Source: an uncultured Clostridia bacterium
Lineage (GTDB): Bacteria > Bacillota > Clostridia > Oscillospirales > Acutalibacteraceae
Assembly (NCBI GenBank): GCA_946484175.1
Contig: CAMLSX010000008.1
Location: forward strand, 1-64,000
DNA length: 64,000 nt
Direction of reading: 5' to 3'
The notes below the pieces were generated by a model. That model ran no database searches and was not told where the DNA came from. It saw only the letters and a program-made list of their open reading frames with translations. How positions within the stretch are numbered: the stretch's first letter is position 1; each line of letters starts with the position of its first letter. Made by a program: the position numbers and the translations under genes. Of the stretch, positions 45,077-53,976 are shown piece after piece.

Positions 45077-46645
45077 TTGAAAAAAAAGGCATTTCTTGTC
45101 AACGGTATTATCCTCACCCTCTCGTCTTTGGCGGGAAGGTTTCTGTATATGGGATTTCGGGTATGGCTTTCCCAGATGATTGGCCCAGAAGGCATGGGGG
45201 CATATCAGCTCATTTTATCGGTATTCCTTCCGGCTGTTGCCATCTCCACTGCTGGAGTGAGCCTGACGGTTACCCGGCTGGTTACCAGCGCTATGGGGAA
45301 AAAACAGCCGGAGATCATTCCTTCAGCAGTGGCACGGTGCTGCGGCTTCAGCCTGATTATGAGCCTTACCGCATGCGTTGGCTTGTGGTGCAGTGCAGAT
45401 TTCCTCTCTGCAAAATTCCTGGGTGGAAATTCTGCCGAAGCATTACGGATGTTGATTCCCGGTCTTCCTTTTATGGCTCTCAGTGCCTGTATGCGAGGAT
45501 ATTTTCTGGCAGTGCGCGGCGTACTGCGTTCAGCAGCCAGTGAATTTGCGGAACAACTTGCCACCATTTCGCTGACTGTGTTTGTTTTTCTGACCTTTTC
45601 TCCTCGAACCATCGCCGATGCTTGTTTGCTGTCCATGCTGGGGGCGACAGTTGGTGAAGCGGTTTCCTGCGGATGCTCTTTTATACTGTACCGGCTCCAT
45701 GTGCGGCAGTTCAAAAATTTCAAAAATCGTCCATGCACCGGTGCAGGCAAAGCAATTCTCCATATCACTTTGCCCAGTACGCTGAGCCATGCTGCAAGGA
45801 GTGTCCTCTCTGCTGCGGAAAATCTGCTCATTCCTTTGGGCTTGCAAAAATGCGGGGCAACAGCTGCGGCGGCTCTGGCTCAATATGGAATGTTACAGGG
45901 CATGGTGATGCCCATGCTGTTTTTCCCTTCCTGCTTTCTGGGGGCTTTTGCTTCTCTACTGATTCCTGAAATGTCAGAATCACTGGCCGCTGGAAAAAAG
46001 CGTTCTATCTCCTCCGGGACAGAGCGTTCTCTGCGCATGACGCTGTTGTTTTCAATTTTTACTGCGTGCTTCTTTTTTACCTTTGGAGAAGATCTTGGCG
46101 TTTTATTTTATCGCAGTCAGGAAGCGGGACAGCTTCTGCGCATGCTGGCACCACTGGTACCTCTTCTTTATTTGGATATGGTAACGGATGGCCTGTTAAA
46201 AGGACTCGACCAACAAATCCGTTCTTTGCTCTACAACACGCTGGATGCTTCCCTGCGGGTATCTTTGATGGCAGTACTGCTGCCTGTTCTTGGCCTGAAA
46301 GGGTACTTCATTATTCTCTATTCCTGTGGCATTTTAAACGTAACATTGAGCCTTGCCCGATTGCTAAAAACTGCTCATGTACATTTTTCCATTTTCCAGT
46401 GGATTCTGTTCCCTCTACTTGCAGCGATTATCTGTCTGCTGACCTGGCAATCGTTTTCAATCACCATTTCGTCCTGCTGGTGGAAAATGATTTTGGCTTT
46501 GCTTTTCACAGGGAGTGGATACAGTATTTTTTTATGGCTATTCTTTCATTTCTTACAAAAACGAAAGGGGATGTTTTCCCGCAGTTCATTGACAAAAGAT
46601 GCATCACAGGTTTACACTGGAAACAGAAAAAGTGAGATGTTATAA
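45077..46645 (+). CDS. spoVB: SpoVB-like polysaccharide flippase
   Basis: The 522-residue protein has about 14 hydrophobic segments and the MVF/Wzx-type start ILTLSSLAGRFLYMGFRVWLSQMIGPEGMGAYQLILSVF, typical of stage V sporulation protein B and its relatives, which move lipid-linked cell-wall precursors across the membrane. The true start is TTG 45077, nine bases after AAGGAGGG; the tracked ATG is 35 codons too far upstream and without a site. Sporulation role is by family similarity. Confidence 0.88.
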   Translation: MKKKAFLVNGIILTLSSLAGRFLYMGFRVWLSQMIGPEGMGAYQLILSVFLPAVAISTAGVSLTVTRLVTSAMGKKQPEIIPSAVARCCGFSLIMSLTACVGLWCSADFLSAKFLGGNSAEALRMLIPGLPFMALSACMRGYFLAVRGVLRSAASEFAEQLATISLTVFVFLTFSPRTIADACLLSMLGATVGEAVSCGCSFILYRLHVRQFKNFKNRPCTGAGKAILHITLPSTLSHAARSVLSAAENLLIPLGLQKCGATAAAALAQYGMLQGMVMPMLFFPSCFLGAFASLLIPEMSESLAAGKKRSISSGTERSLRMTLLFSIFTACFFFTFGEDLGVLFYRSQEAGQLLRMLAPLVPLLYLDMVTDGLLKGLDQQIRSLLYNTLDASLRVSLMAVLLPVLGLKGYFIILYSCGILNVTLSLARLLKTAHVHFSIFQWILFPLLAAIICLLTWQSFSITISSCWWKMILALLFTGSGYSIFLWLFFHFLQKRKGMFSRSSLTKDASQVYTGNRKSEML

Positions 46646-46690
46646 AGCGGTTTTTTCGAAAACCCTCGTTGTTGAGAAAGGATTTCTATC

Positions 46691-47491
46691 ATGCGTCCCC
46701 TGGAACAACTCTGTTTTCTATTTACAATATACAGCTTTTTAGGCTGGCTATGTGAAAGCATCTTCTGTTCATTTTTGTTCAAGAAGCTTACCAATCGCGG
46801 TTTTTTAAACGGCCCATTCTGTCCGGTATATGGTGTCGGAGGACTATTGATCACCAGTCTTCTGCATCCATTCACCGGTTATCCGCCATCTGTTGAAATT
46901 CCCCTTGTATTTGCTGCGGGAACGATTCTCACGACAACGCTTGAATTCATCACAGGCTGGCTGCTGGAGACCATGTTCCACACTACCTGGTGGGATTATT
47001 CCAACAATCGATTCAACTACAAAGGCCGTATCTGTCTACTGAATTCCATCCTGTTTGGACTTTTGTGTCTGGTGACGATGCTTTTGCTGCACCCCTTCTT
47101 GATTCGTGTTCTCCATATGATTCCCATTTTTTTAAGGCCATGGATACTGCTGGTGATTATTCTTTATTTTCTGATCGACACACTATTGACTCTGCACAGC
47201 ATCCTGACGCTGAACGGTAAGCTTCAGCAATTGCAGCAGCTACTGGACGAATGTAAAGCCACTGGTACGCCCCTGAAAGCGGCACACGCTGCTTTATCGG
47301 GTTATCTGACAGATAATCCCACTATTCAGAATTTCCGGGAACGTTTTTCCAAACTTGAAAAAATCTCTCCCTCTCAGCGGCGTCTGCTCCGGGCTTTTCC
47401 CACCATGCGCTCACTGCGAAATGCTGAACCGCTTCAATGGTTACAGCAGGAATGGCAACGACGCAAACCAGGAAAAAACATACATAAGTAA
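46691..47491 (+). CDS. PF06541-type membrane protein (putative ABC permease)
   Basis: A 266-residue protein with five hydrophobic segments in the first 180 residues and a soluble, basic tail. IYSFLGWLCESIFCSFLFKKLTNRGFLNGPFCPVYGVGGL and LEFITGWLLETMFHTTWWDYS match the family annotated as putative ABC-transporter type IV (PF06541). Actual transport has not been shown for the family. GAGAAAGG precedes ATG 46691. It follows the spoVB-like gene by 45 bases and may share its transcript. Confidence 0.85.
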   Translation: MRPLEQLCFLFTIYSFLGWLCESIFCSFLFKKLTNRGFLNGPFCPVYGVGGLLITSLLHPFTGYPPSVEIPLVFAAGTILTTTLEFITGWLLETMFHTTWWDYSNNRFNYKGRICLLNSILFGLLCLVTMLLLHPFLIRVLHMIPIFLRPWILLVIILYFLIDTLLTLHSILTLNGKLQQLQQLLDECKATGTPLKAAHAALSGYLTDNPTIQNFRERFSKLEKISPSQRRLLRAFPTMRSLRNAEPLQWLQQEWQRRKPGKNIHK

Positions 47492-47494
47492 AAC

Positions 47495-47538
47495 AAAAAA
47501 CATCCGCTCCCATATAAATGGGGACGGATGTTTTTTGT
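47495..47538. terminator. Bidirectional terminator
   Basis: AAAAAACATCCG with CTCCC and its complement GGGGA-CGGATGTTTTTT form a strong stem with T runs on both strands, closing the PF06541 gene. Confidence 0.9.
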
Positions 47539-47609
47539 TGCATATGGAAGAATCATGGAGTATTTAACCACGCAGAAAGTAAAAGGAGAATTATGATATG
47601 ATACGTAAG

Positions 47610-48062
47610 TTATGCATAAACCGATACCCAAGTGCCGGGCTGGCCCGCTGCACGAACCAAAGCTTCGCGGACTGCAATGACAGCAATCGTATCTCCATGA
47701 GACACTTTTGGAGTACCATTCAGGAAAAAGTCTGCCATCTCCCGCATAAACGCCATAAAATAATCAGACTGAATTTCTGTACGGAATGTGCCACCTGACT
47801 TTTTGTCAATGGTGACAGCAAATGGGCAATCCCAATCATGATGGGAAATAAAAGCTCTGCGTCCGTCTTCAAATTCAATTACACCCGCCGGATGTGCTGC
47901 GGTACCTGTATACAGAACACGGGAAGCCTTTGGCCCCATCAATGCAATGATCGGTTCAAGCTGATGAATGGAGTACTGCTCCAGAGGCCCAGGGCCTTCG
48001 CTGACAATCCCATCTACTTCTTCCGGCCTGATTTGCTCGTACTCCTGTGCAAATCGAATAGT
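47610..48062 (-). pseudogene. C-terminal fragment of a Gfo/Idh/MocA oxidoreductase
   Basis: From 48062 the minus frame reads RFAQEYEQIRPEEVDGIVSEGPGPLEQ and continues through IALMGPKASRVLYTG to the stop, about 150 residues. This is the C-terminal substrate domain of a Gfo/Idh protein. The Rossmann domain is missing: the frame is closed by a stop a few codons upstream and the DNA turns AT-rich. The tracked ORF begins internally at the MMGP methionine. It is best read as a 5'-truncated gene next to an intact, oppositely oriented family member. Confidence 0.75.
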
Positions 48063-48475
48063 TTTTCAGCAGAAATTGAGCCTGAAGTCTTTTTTCAGAT
48101 TCGATTTCTGTTTTATTATAAACTAAAAAACAGAACGAAAATATATTTTTTTGTTTAACCTTTCTATATTATATCGTTTTCTCAATTGATTTGTCAATCA
48201 AAGGTTCCATACTTAAAGAAAATGGGGATTTATATATTCTGAAAAACAATCCTAATTATCCACAAATTTTAAGAATTGTTCTAATAATTTCGAAAATTAA
48301 GCAAATGTTTTGGTTATGATGATTGACTGATCTCAAAAACTGTTTATAATGTGAAGTGTAGTCGCTTTGACTATCTGGGAGGTGCAGTAAGACAAGATTC
48401 CCAAAAGTATTGAAATCTCCAGCAAAGTGCTGGTCTGTCTTTTAAAAGACAAAAAAGAAAGGATGGAAAATAATC
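48063..48475. other. AT-rich intergenic region with promoter
   Basis: No gene is supported. It holds the broken end of the truncated oxidoreductase, an AT-rich stretch, and the promoter and roughly 120-base leader of the following oxidoreductase. Confidence 0.7.
48323..48350 (+). promoter_or_regulatory. Promoter for intact Gfo/Idh gene
   Basis: TTGACT, 16 bases, TATAAT. The leader includes GGGAGGTG far from any start and a TGTCTTTT/AAAAGACA repeat near the ribosome site. Confidence 0.75.
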
Positions 48476-49528
48476 ATGAAAGTTGCCGTAATCGGATGCG
48501 GAACTATTGCCAACGCGCAGCATATCCCCGCATACATGAATAATCCTGATGCAGAAATTGCCTATTTCTGCGATATCATTGAAGAACGTGCCCAAAAAGC
48601 TGTTGAAAAATATGGCTGTGGAAAAGCTGTTACGGATTATCACGACATTCTGGCTGATCCGGAAGTCGAAGCAGTTTCTGTGTGTACTCCCAATAATGTA
48701 CATGCCAGTATCTCTATCGACTGCCTGCACGCTGGAAAAAATGTTCTGTGTGAAAAGCCTGCCGCACGCATTTATTCCGAGGCACTGGAAATGCAGAAAG
48801 CACAGCACGAAACTGGAAAAGTTTTGAACATTGGCGTAGTAAACCGCTTTAACCGTAATGTCAATTTGATTAAACAAATGATCGACAATGGCGATCTCGG
48901 AGAGGTCTTCCATGTGTATGTCAGTTTCCGTTCTCATCGTTCCATCCCCGGTCTTGGCGGCCCCTTTACAGATAAATCGGTTGCTGGCGGCGGTGCTTTG
49001 ATCGATTGGGGTGTTCACTTCCTCGATATCGTAATGTATTGCTGCGGAGATCCTGTACCGCGTACCATTACCGGCGAGACTTTCTGCCGCTTGGGAAAAG
49101 ATATGGAAAAATATGCCTACCTAGATATGTGGGCTGGCCCGCCTAAATATGACGGCGTCTATACAGTAGAAGATTCCGTCACAGGCATCATCCGTACCGA
49201 TGGCCCCGTGATCACTTTGCAGGGCGCCTGGGCACAGAATATCGGTGAAAATGAAATGTACATTGATTTTATGGGTGATAAAGCCGGTATTCGTCTGCAA
49301 TATGGCGGAGATTTCAAGGTGTATGGCTCTAAAGACGGCATTCTGACAGAGCTCTCTCCCAAAGCTCCTGCCTGCAACATGTTCCAGAATGAGATTGACA
49401 GTTTCCTGCGCTGCATTAAAACCGGTGAGAAGCTGCCTTCGCATATTGATACAGCAGTGATTACCTCTCGCATTTTGCAAACGATTTATGACTCCGCAGA
49501 AGCTCATCGCGAGTTGACTCTGGACTAA
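48476..49528 (+). CDS. Gfo/Idh/MocA family oxidoreductase
   Basis: A 350-residue enzyme with the Rossmann motif KVAVIGCGTIANAQHIPAY, SVCTPNNVHASI, KNVLCEKPAA with the conserved lysine, and the substrate-domain block GGGALIDWGVHFLDIVMYCCG with the catalytic-type histidine. Such enzymes act on sugars or inositols with NAD(P). AGAAAGG precedes ATG 48476. It has its own promoter and a strong terminator. It is clearly different from the copy at 32452 (different length and residues). Confidence 0.92.
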   Translation: MKVAVIGCGTIANAQHIPAYMNNPDAEIAYFCDIIEERAQKAVEKYGCGKAVTDYHDILADPEVEAVSVCTPNNVHASISIDCLHAGKNVLCEKPAARIYSEALEMQKAQHETGKVLNIGVVNRFNRNVNLIKQMIDNGDLGEVFHVYVSFRSHRSIPGLGGPFTDKSVAGGGALIDWGVHFLDIVMYCCGDPVPRTITGETFCRLGKDMEKYAYLDMWAGPPKYDGVYTVEDSVTGIIRTDGPVITLQGAWAQNIGENEMYIDFMGDKAGIRLQYGGDFKVYGSKDGILTELSPKAPACNMFQNEIDSFLRCIKTGEKLPSHIDTAVITSRILQTIYDSAEAHRELTLD

Positions 49529-49536
49529 TTCTACAC

Positions 49537-49589
49537 ATAAAACAGCAGCCCTTACCTGTTCAACACGCAGGTAAGGGCTGCTGTTTTAT
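49537..49589. terminator. Bidirectional terminator, 22-pair stem
   Basis: ATAAAACAGCAGCCCTTACC and its perfect complement, with T runs both ways. It closes the plus-strand oxidoreductase and the minus-strand fruK unit. Confidence 0.93.
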
Positions 49590-49591
49590 GT

Positions 49592-49744
49592 TCATCCCAA
49601 TTTTCTTTTGCGCAGCTTTTGACAGAGAAAGTGAATGCTTTTTTGATACTTTTTTTCTCGATACAATTGCAAAAAATGAGAAAAAGCGAATATCAATAGA
49701 ATTCCCAAAATAACGACTGCTATTGTCCAAATAAGATACTGCAT
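49592..49744 (-). CDS. Small membrane protein
   Basis: A 50-residue ORF starting at ATG 49744, six bases after GGGAGG. One hydrophobic segment (YLIWTIAVVILGILLIFAFSHFL) is followed by a strongly basic tail (REKKYQKSIHFLCQKLRKRK). It lies between the fruK-like gene and a terminator, so it is likely the last gene of that transcript. No family recognised. Confidence 0.6.
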   Translation of the reverse strand: MQYLIWTIAVVILGILLIFAFSHFLQLYREKKYQKSIHFLCQKLRKRKLG

Positions 49745-49836
49745 AGTAACCTCCCTACTGCAAATCTGACAAATTTCATTATACTCATTGTCAGTAATAT
49801 TTTTTGTCAAAACAGAGGGAAATCAACGCAAATCCT

Positions 49837-50742
49837 TTACCGCAGCGCGTCCATCATCTGCAAAATCATTTCCTGTGACGCCAATCCATCAGAAAAAGCA
49901 GTTGCAGAACCTGCCGCTGCACCCATTCGATGTGCATAGGCATACTCGCCTGTTTTCAGCCAACCAGCCAGAAATCCTGCTACCATAGAATCTCCCGCTC
50001 CGACAGAATTGCGCACCACGCCTTTCGGTACGCCCAAACGATGGCAGGATCCGGTTTCATCTAACAATAGCGAGCCCTCTCCTGCCATGGAAACCAGCAC
50101 ATTGCGTGCACCGCGTTCCTGCAGTTTTGCTGCACATTCTCGAATTTCTTCATCAGAATACAGCTCACGTCCAAAAATTTCTCCCAGCTCCAAATGGTTG
50201 GGCTTGATAAGGAACGGATGATACGGCAATGCATTGCACAACAAATTGCGGGTGCTGTCTACCACAAAAGAAATTCCTTTACCCTGTAAACGCAGCAAAA
50301 TCTTTTCATATATATCCTGTGAAAGGGAAGAAGGCACCGAACCGGAAAGCACCAGCATATCGCCTTCTTTCATCTTGTCCAGTTTGGAATACAGCTGTTC
50401 CAGTTCTTCTTCTCCGATTGCCGGCCCATTGGCGTTGATCTCTGTCTCAATACCTGATTTAATCTTCACATTGATTCGGGTAAGTCCCTGCGGCAGTGTG
50501 ACAAAATCTGTATGAATCCCGGCGTCACGGAGTCCATCTTCCAGCGCTTTTCCTGTAAAACCGGCCACAAATCCAAGTGCAATGCTCTCTACTCCCAACG
50601 TTTTCAGTACAGCAGAGACATTAATCCCTTTTCCGCCATACTGGATTTCCTCACTTTCCGTGCGATTGATTTCTCCATCCCGGAATTTTCCCATCCTGAC
50701 AACATAATCCAGTGCTGGATTCAATGTTACCGTGTAAACCAT
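49837..50742 (-). CDS. fruK: 1-phosphofructokinase family hexose kinase
   Basis: The 301-residue PfkB-family kinase has VYTVTLNPALDYVV at the start, YGGKGINVSAVLKTLG, and the signature VRNSVGAGDSMVAGFLAG with the catalytic Asp. Together these fit 1-phosphofructokinase; tagatose-6-phosphate kinase is a close alternative. CAGGAGG precedes the ATG. The usual fruR and PTS genes are absent next door, so assignment to fructose rests on sequence alone. Confidence 0.85.
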   Translation of the reverse strand: MVYTVTLNPALDYVVRMGKFRDGEINRTESEEIQYGGKGINVSAVLKTLGVESIALGFVAGFTGKALEDGLRDAGIHTDFVTLPQGLTRINVKIKSGIETEINANGPAIGEEELEQLYSKLDKMKEGDMLVLSGSVPSSLSQDIYEKILLRLQGKGISFVVDSTRNLLCNALPYHPFLIKPNHLELGEIFGRELYSDEEIRECAAKLQERGARNVLVSMAGEGSLLLDETGSCHRLGVPKGVVRNSVGAGDSMVAGFLAGWLKTGEYAYAHRMGAAAGSATAFSDGLASQEMILQMMDALR

Positions 50743-50837
50743 AAAAACGCCTCCTGAAAAGCCGTCTATTCTTAAAAATCTCGGCTTTTTTCCTTGTTTT
50801 TGATTTTTTCCTTCTCAATTTCAAAAAGAATGACAGA

Positions 50838-50867
50838 GAAGTTTCCCCTTGCATTGCAATAAACTTC
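50838..50867. promoter_or_regulatory. Nested palindrome, possible operator
   Basis: GAAGTTT and AAACTTC flank an inner palindrome TTGCA-T-TGCAA. It lies in the leader region of the fruK-like gene and could bind a sugar-responsive repressor. Confidence 0.45.
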
Positions 50868-50990
50868 ACGATATACTTTTACCTTATTATAAAACACATT
50901 TCTTGTCAATCACTGTATCAAATAAAATCATTTCTCCAGCCTTTTCACACACAGCATCTCAGCTTGACAAGAAAAAATTTTTTTAATCCG

Positions 50991-51017
50991 TGAAACTTTT
51001 TGCTTTTGATAAGTATC
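50991..51017 (+). promoter_or_regulatory. Possible ECF-sigma promoter of the SGNH-sigV operon
   Basis: TGAAAC is followed after 16 bases by GTATC, the general form of ECF promoters. The operon encodes an ECF sigma factor, so autoregulation is plausible. Confidence 0.45.
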
Positions 51018-51074
51018 TGTAAATATGTAGCAATTCAAAGAAGAAATTTCAATTTGGCAAAAAGAGGAGACGCT

Positions 51075-52013
51075 ATGAATGCAAGGCAAAGAAAAAAAGA
51101 ACGTGAAAGGCAGTACCGTCGATACCGTCTGAAAAAAAGACTCCAACTGATTGGCGGAGCCTTGAGTATCATCGTTATCGTTTTCTCTCTCATTTCAATG
51201 ATCCACACCATTTTACTCTCTAAAACCATACCAGCTTACGAAACAGATACCGGTGTACAGCCCACTTCTCCCCCATCCAGTATATCCTCAGAATCGGAAA
51301 AACCGGTTGAAGAAAGTGAGACTCCACAACCTACAATCACCCTTGTACCGGAAGAAGTATCCAGTTCAGATATGAGTTCCGCATCGGAAAAGACCCCTTC
51401 CGATTACGACTATTCCAAACCAATTGATGAAAACATCAAAGTTGATTTAGACTATTTTGATGACGCGGTTTTTATTGGAGATTCCCGAACCGAAGGCTTT
51501 ATTATGAATACGGGACTCTCAAATACAACTTCTTATACACATAAAGGGCTGACGGTCGATACTGTTTTTACCAGCCCCGTCATCACCCTAAACGGAGAAA
51601 AGCTATCCGTGACAGAAGCACTGGCACAAACAGGTTTTTCGAAAGTTTATCTGATGTTTGGCATCAACGAAGCTGGTTGGGTATACAGTGAGGTGTTTGT
51701 TGAAAAGTACGCAGAACTAATCGATACTGTGCGTGAAATCAATCCACAAGCGCAAATTTACCTGCAATCCATTCTGCCTGTCAGCGAAAAAACTTCCAAA
51801 ACACATGAATTCGCCAAACAGGACAAGCTGAATGAATACAATCAGCTGCTTCGACAGCTCGCAGAAGAAAAAAAGGTGTTTTATGTAAATGCAGCAGAAT
51901 CAATGACAAATACAAAAGGTTTTTTACCCGAGGAAGCTGCATCTGATGGAATTCATCTGAAAAAGGAATACTGCCTGAAATGGCTGGATTACCTTTGTAC
52001 TCATACGATATAA
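51075..52013 (+). CDS. Membrane-anchored SGNH hydrolase
   Basis: The 312-residue protein starts at ATG 51075 behind AGAGGAG. A very basic N-terminus (RQRKKERERQYRRYRLKKR) and one membrane segment (about 26-48) anchor it facing outward. A Ser/Glu/Pro-rich stretch (about 55-115) links to an SGNH domain with FIGDSRTEG (Ser137), FGINEAGW and a late DGIHL with the Asp-His pair. Such extracytoplasmic SGNH proteins often act on acetyl or acyl groups of wall polymers. It leads an operon with a sigV-rsiV pair, which fits an envelope role; substrate is inference. Confidence 0.82.
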   Translation: MNARQRKKERERQYRRYRLKKRLQLIGGALSIIVIVFSLISMIHTILLSKTIPAYETDTGVQPTSPPSSISSESEKPVEESETPQPTITLVPEEVSSSDMSSASEKTPSDYDYSKPIDENIKVDLDYFDDAVFIGDSRTEGFIMNTGLSNTTSYTHKGLTVDTVFTSPVITLNGEKLSVTEALAQTGFSKVYLMFGINEAGWVYSEVFVEKYAELIDTVREINPQAQIYLQSILPVSEKTSKTHEFAKQDKLNEYNQLLRQLAEEKKVFYVNAAESMTNTKGFLPEEAASDGIHLKKEYCLKWLDYLCTHTI

Positions 52014-52040
52014 TCAAATTTCTGAAAGAAGGTATTTCAA

Positions 52041-52490
52041 ATGAAAAAAGTATTCGCATTAACAGCCTGCCTGCTTCTATCCCTGACTGCCTGCTCTTCA
52101 CAGGGCAAAATCAATGACGGTGAAGCTCTGGCAAAAGATCTTTCTGAAAAAATCACCTATCAGGATGAACTAAATCTGATGGACGAAAGTCTTGCCAAAC
52201 AGTTATACGGTATTGATGATGCCAAGAACCTTTGGATATACACCGGAAGCGGTGCAACCGCCGAAGAAGTAGGCGTGATCCAGATGGCTGACGAAGCTTC
52301 TGCTAAAAATGCTTTAGAAAAAGCGCAGCAGCGGATAGAAACGCAAAAAGATGCTTTTACCTCTTATGTTCCGGAAGAAATCCCCAAGCTTGAGAAAGCT
52401 ATTACAGAACAGTATGGAGAATACGTGGTATTGTCTGTCAGCGACACGCCCGATCAGGCTAAAGAAGTGATACAGCAACATCTGAAGTGA
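52041..52490 (+). CDS. DUF4358 lipoprotein
   Basis: A 149-residue protein with a lipoprotein signal (MKKVFALTACLLLSLTACSS, lipobox LTAC) and a compact DUF4358-like domain (DLSEKITYQDELNLMDESLAKQLYGID...EEVGVIQMADEASAKNALEKAQQRI). Its function is unknown, but DUF4358 proteins are commonly seen near wall O-acylation and SGNH genes in Clostridia. The gene sits 27 bases after the SGNH gene and 16 before the sigma gene. Confidence 0.8.
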   Translation: MKKVFALTACLLLSLTACSSQGKINDGEALAKDLSEKITYQDELNLMDESLAKQLYGIDDAKNLWIYTGSGATAEEVGVIQMADEASAKNALEKAQQRIETQKDAFTSYVPEEIPKLEKAITEQYGEYVVLSVSDTPDQAKEVIQQHLK

Positions 52491-52506
52491 GCGGAGATGG
52501 AAAGCG

Positions 52507-53004
52507 TTGGCGCAATATCATGAGCAACTGGAATTGATTTCTTTTATCCGTGAAAACGAAGAAAAATTTTACCGAATCGCTTACAGCTATGTAAAAGAAC
52601 CGGAAACTGCATTGGATCTGGTTCAAGATGCTGTTGTATCAGCATTGCAGAAATACCATACCCTTCGAAACCATGACTGTATGAAAAACTGGTTTTATCG
52701 AATCCTTGTCAATCAATGTCTTGGCTACCTTAGAAGGGAAAAACGTCGTCAGCTTTTTTTCAAAAAATCACAGCAGCAGGTCTGTGCGGAACAGCAGGAT
52801 ACTGAAAGAATGGAAGCTTGCACAGACCTGTATGCTGCTTTGGACCAATTACCCCCAGATATGAAAACAGTCATTATTCTGCGCTTTTTTGAAGATATGA
52901 AGTTAGAAGAAATTTCAGAGGTGCTCAAAGTCAGCCCAAACACAGTGAAAAGTCGTCTATATCGGGCATTACGGCATCTTAAGCTTAACCTGGAGGTGAA
53001 TTGA
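52507..53004 (+). CDS. sigV: SigV-like ECF sigma factor
   Basis: A 165-residue sigma factor with region 2 (EEKFYRIAYSYVKEPETALDLVQDAVVSALQKYHTLRNHDCMKNWFYRILVNQCLGYLRREKRR) and region 4 (LPPDMKTVIILRFFEDMKLEEISEVLKVSPNTVKSRLYRALRHLKLNLE). The start is TTG 52507 behind GGAGATGG. The next gene encodes an RsiV-like anti-sigma protein, which is what marks this as the SigV branch, known for lysozyme response in Bacillus and enterococci. Confidence 0.88.
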   Translation: MAQYHEQLELISFIRENEEKFYRIAYSYVKEPETALDLVQDAVVSALQKYHTLRNHDCMKNWFYRILVNQCLGYLRREKRRQLFFKKSQQQVCAEQQDTERMEACTDLYAALDQLPPDMKTVIILRFFEDMKLEEISEVLKVSPNTVKSRLYRALRHLKLNLEVN

Positions 53005-53868
53005 ATGACAGGAAAAAAAGACTATGAGCAGATCCCGATTCCAAAAGAACTTTCAGAAACCATAGAAGAAGCGATCTCTTACGGCGTGATCACAACTCCC
53101 CGTATTTCTCACAGAAATATGATACAAAGGACTTTTGCAGTAGTTCTGGTTCTCCTAACAACGATCACCTGCTTGATGAATTTTAATCCTGCTTTCGTTT
53201 CGGCGGTAGAACAGATTCCAGTTTTGGGACAGATGTTTCATATTTTTTCTTTTCGCGAGATTCACCAACAAGACTCTTACCGTTATATTGACGCTGTCAT
53301 TCCCAAAATCGAATATGAAGGTAATTCTGATATGGAAAATCGGGTAAACCTTGAGATCAGTCATTTGATTCAGGAAGAAATACAGCGCAGTGAAGAAGAC
53401 GCAAAAGAATATTATGACGCTTTTGTACAGACCGGCGGAGACCCAAAAGAGTTTCGCCCTATTTCAGTAACGATTGATTATGAAGTCAAATCGATTTTGG
53501 AAACGACCGCCTCTTTTATCATTTCAAAATATGAAACGCTTGCAAGTGCTTATAACATGCAGTATTTTTATAATATTGATCTTGAAACTGGTAATTACCT
53601 CTCTCTTCGGGATTGGCTCGGCCCAGAATATCGACAAATTGCGGCAAAAAGTATTCAGCAGCAAATTGACGAATGGCCTGAAGATCAGAAAGCAATGCTG
53701 TTTCCTGATATTGATTGGGTGAATCTCATCACTGAAAACAGGAACTTTTATATTGATAAAGACGGACGTGCCGTAGTGGTATTTGATAAATACGAAATCG
53801 CCGTAGGTGCTATGGGTGTTTTGGAATTCCCTGTTGAACCTTCTGCAAGTTATCATCCAGACAAATAA
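53005..53868 (+). CDS. rsiV: RsiV-like anti-sigma factor
   Basis: The 287-residue protein has a cytosolic N-terminus of about 40 residues, one membrane segment (about 43-60), and an outer part of DUF4163/DUF3298 type. Those two domains form the lysozyme-binding half of RsiV. FNPAFVSAVEQ right after the membrane segment holds a VSA-type site that could serve as the signal-peptidase cut that starts RsiV destruction. The ATG directly follows the sigV stop, with GGAGGTG as its site. Role: hold SigV until an envelope signal arrives. Confidence 0.85.
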   Translation: MTGKKDYEQIPIPKELSETIEEAISYGVITTPRISHRNMIQRTFAVVLVLLTTITCLMNFNPAFVSAVEQIPVLGQMFHIFSFREIHQQDSYRYIDAVIPKIEYEGNSDMENRVNLEISHLIQEEIQRSEEDAKEYYDAFVQTGGDPKEFRPISVTIDYEVKSILETTASFIISKYETLASAYNMQYFYNIDLETGNYLSLRDWLGPEYRQIAAKSIQQQIDEWPEDQKAMLFPDIDWVNLITENRNFYIDKDGRAVVVFDKYEIAVGAMGVLEFPVEPSASYHPDK

Positions 53869-53871
53869 TAA

Positions 53872-53912
53872 AAATCCGTGCATATCTGCTGACAGGTATA
53901 CACGGTTTTTTA
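53872..53912 (+). terminator. Intrinsic terminator after rsiV
   Basis: AATCCGTG and CACGGTT arms with inner ATA/TAT pairing, followed by TTTTTT. Confidence 0.7.
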
Positions 53913-53916
53913 TTAC

Positions 53917-53945
53917 TTGTTCCTTTATAACACGCTTGTTATAAT
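53917..53945 (+). promoter_or_regulatory. Toxin-antitoxin promoter with operator
   Basis: TTGTTC, 17 bases, TATAAT. A perfect 8-4-8 palindrome TTATAACA-CGCT-TGTTATAA at 53925-53944 covers the spacer and most of the -10, as expected for antitoxin autorepression. Confidence 0.75.
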
Positions 53946-53976
53946 AGGATTGATAAAATATTTTGGGGGCATTTTT

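Larger units (their letters stand above)
50743..51074. other. Divergent intergenic region fruK / SGNH
   Basis: No gene is supported in these 332 bases. They contain a nested palindrome and an ECF-like promoter, listed separately. Confidence 0.65.
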
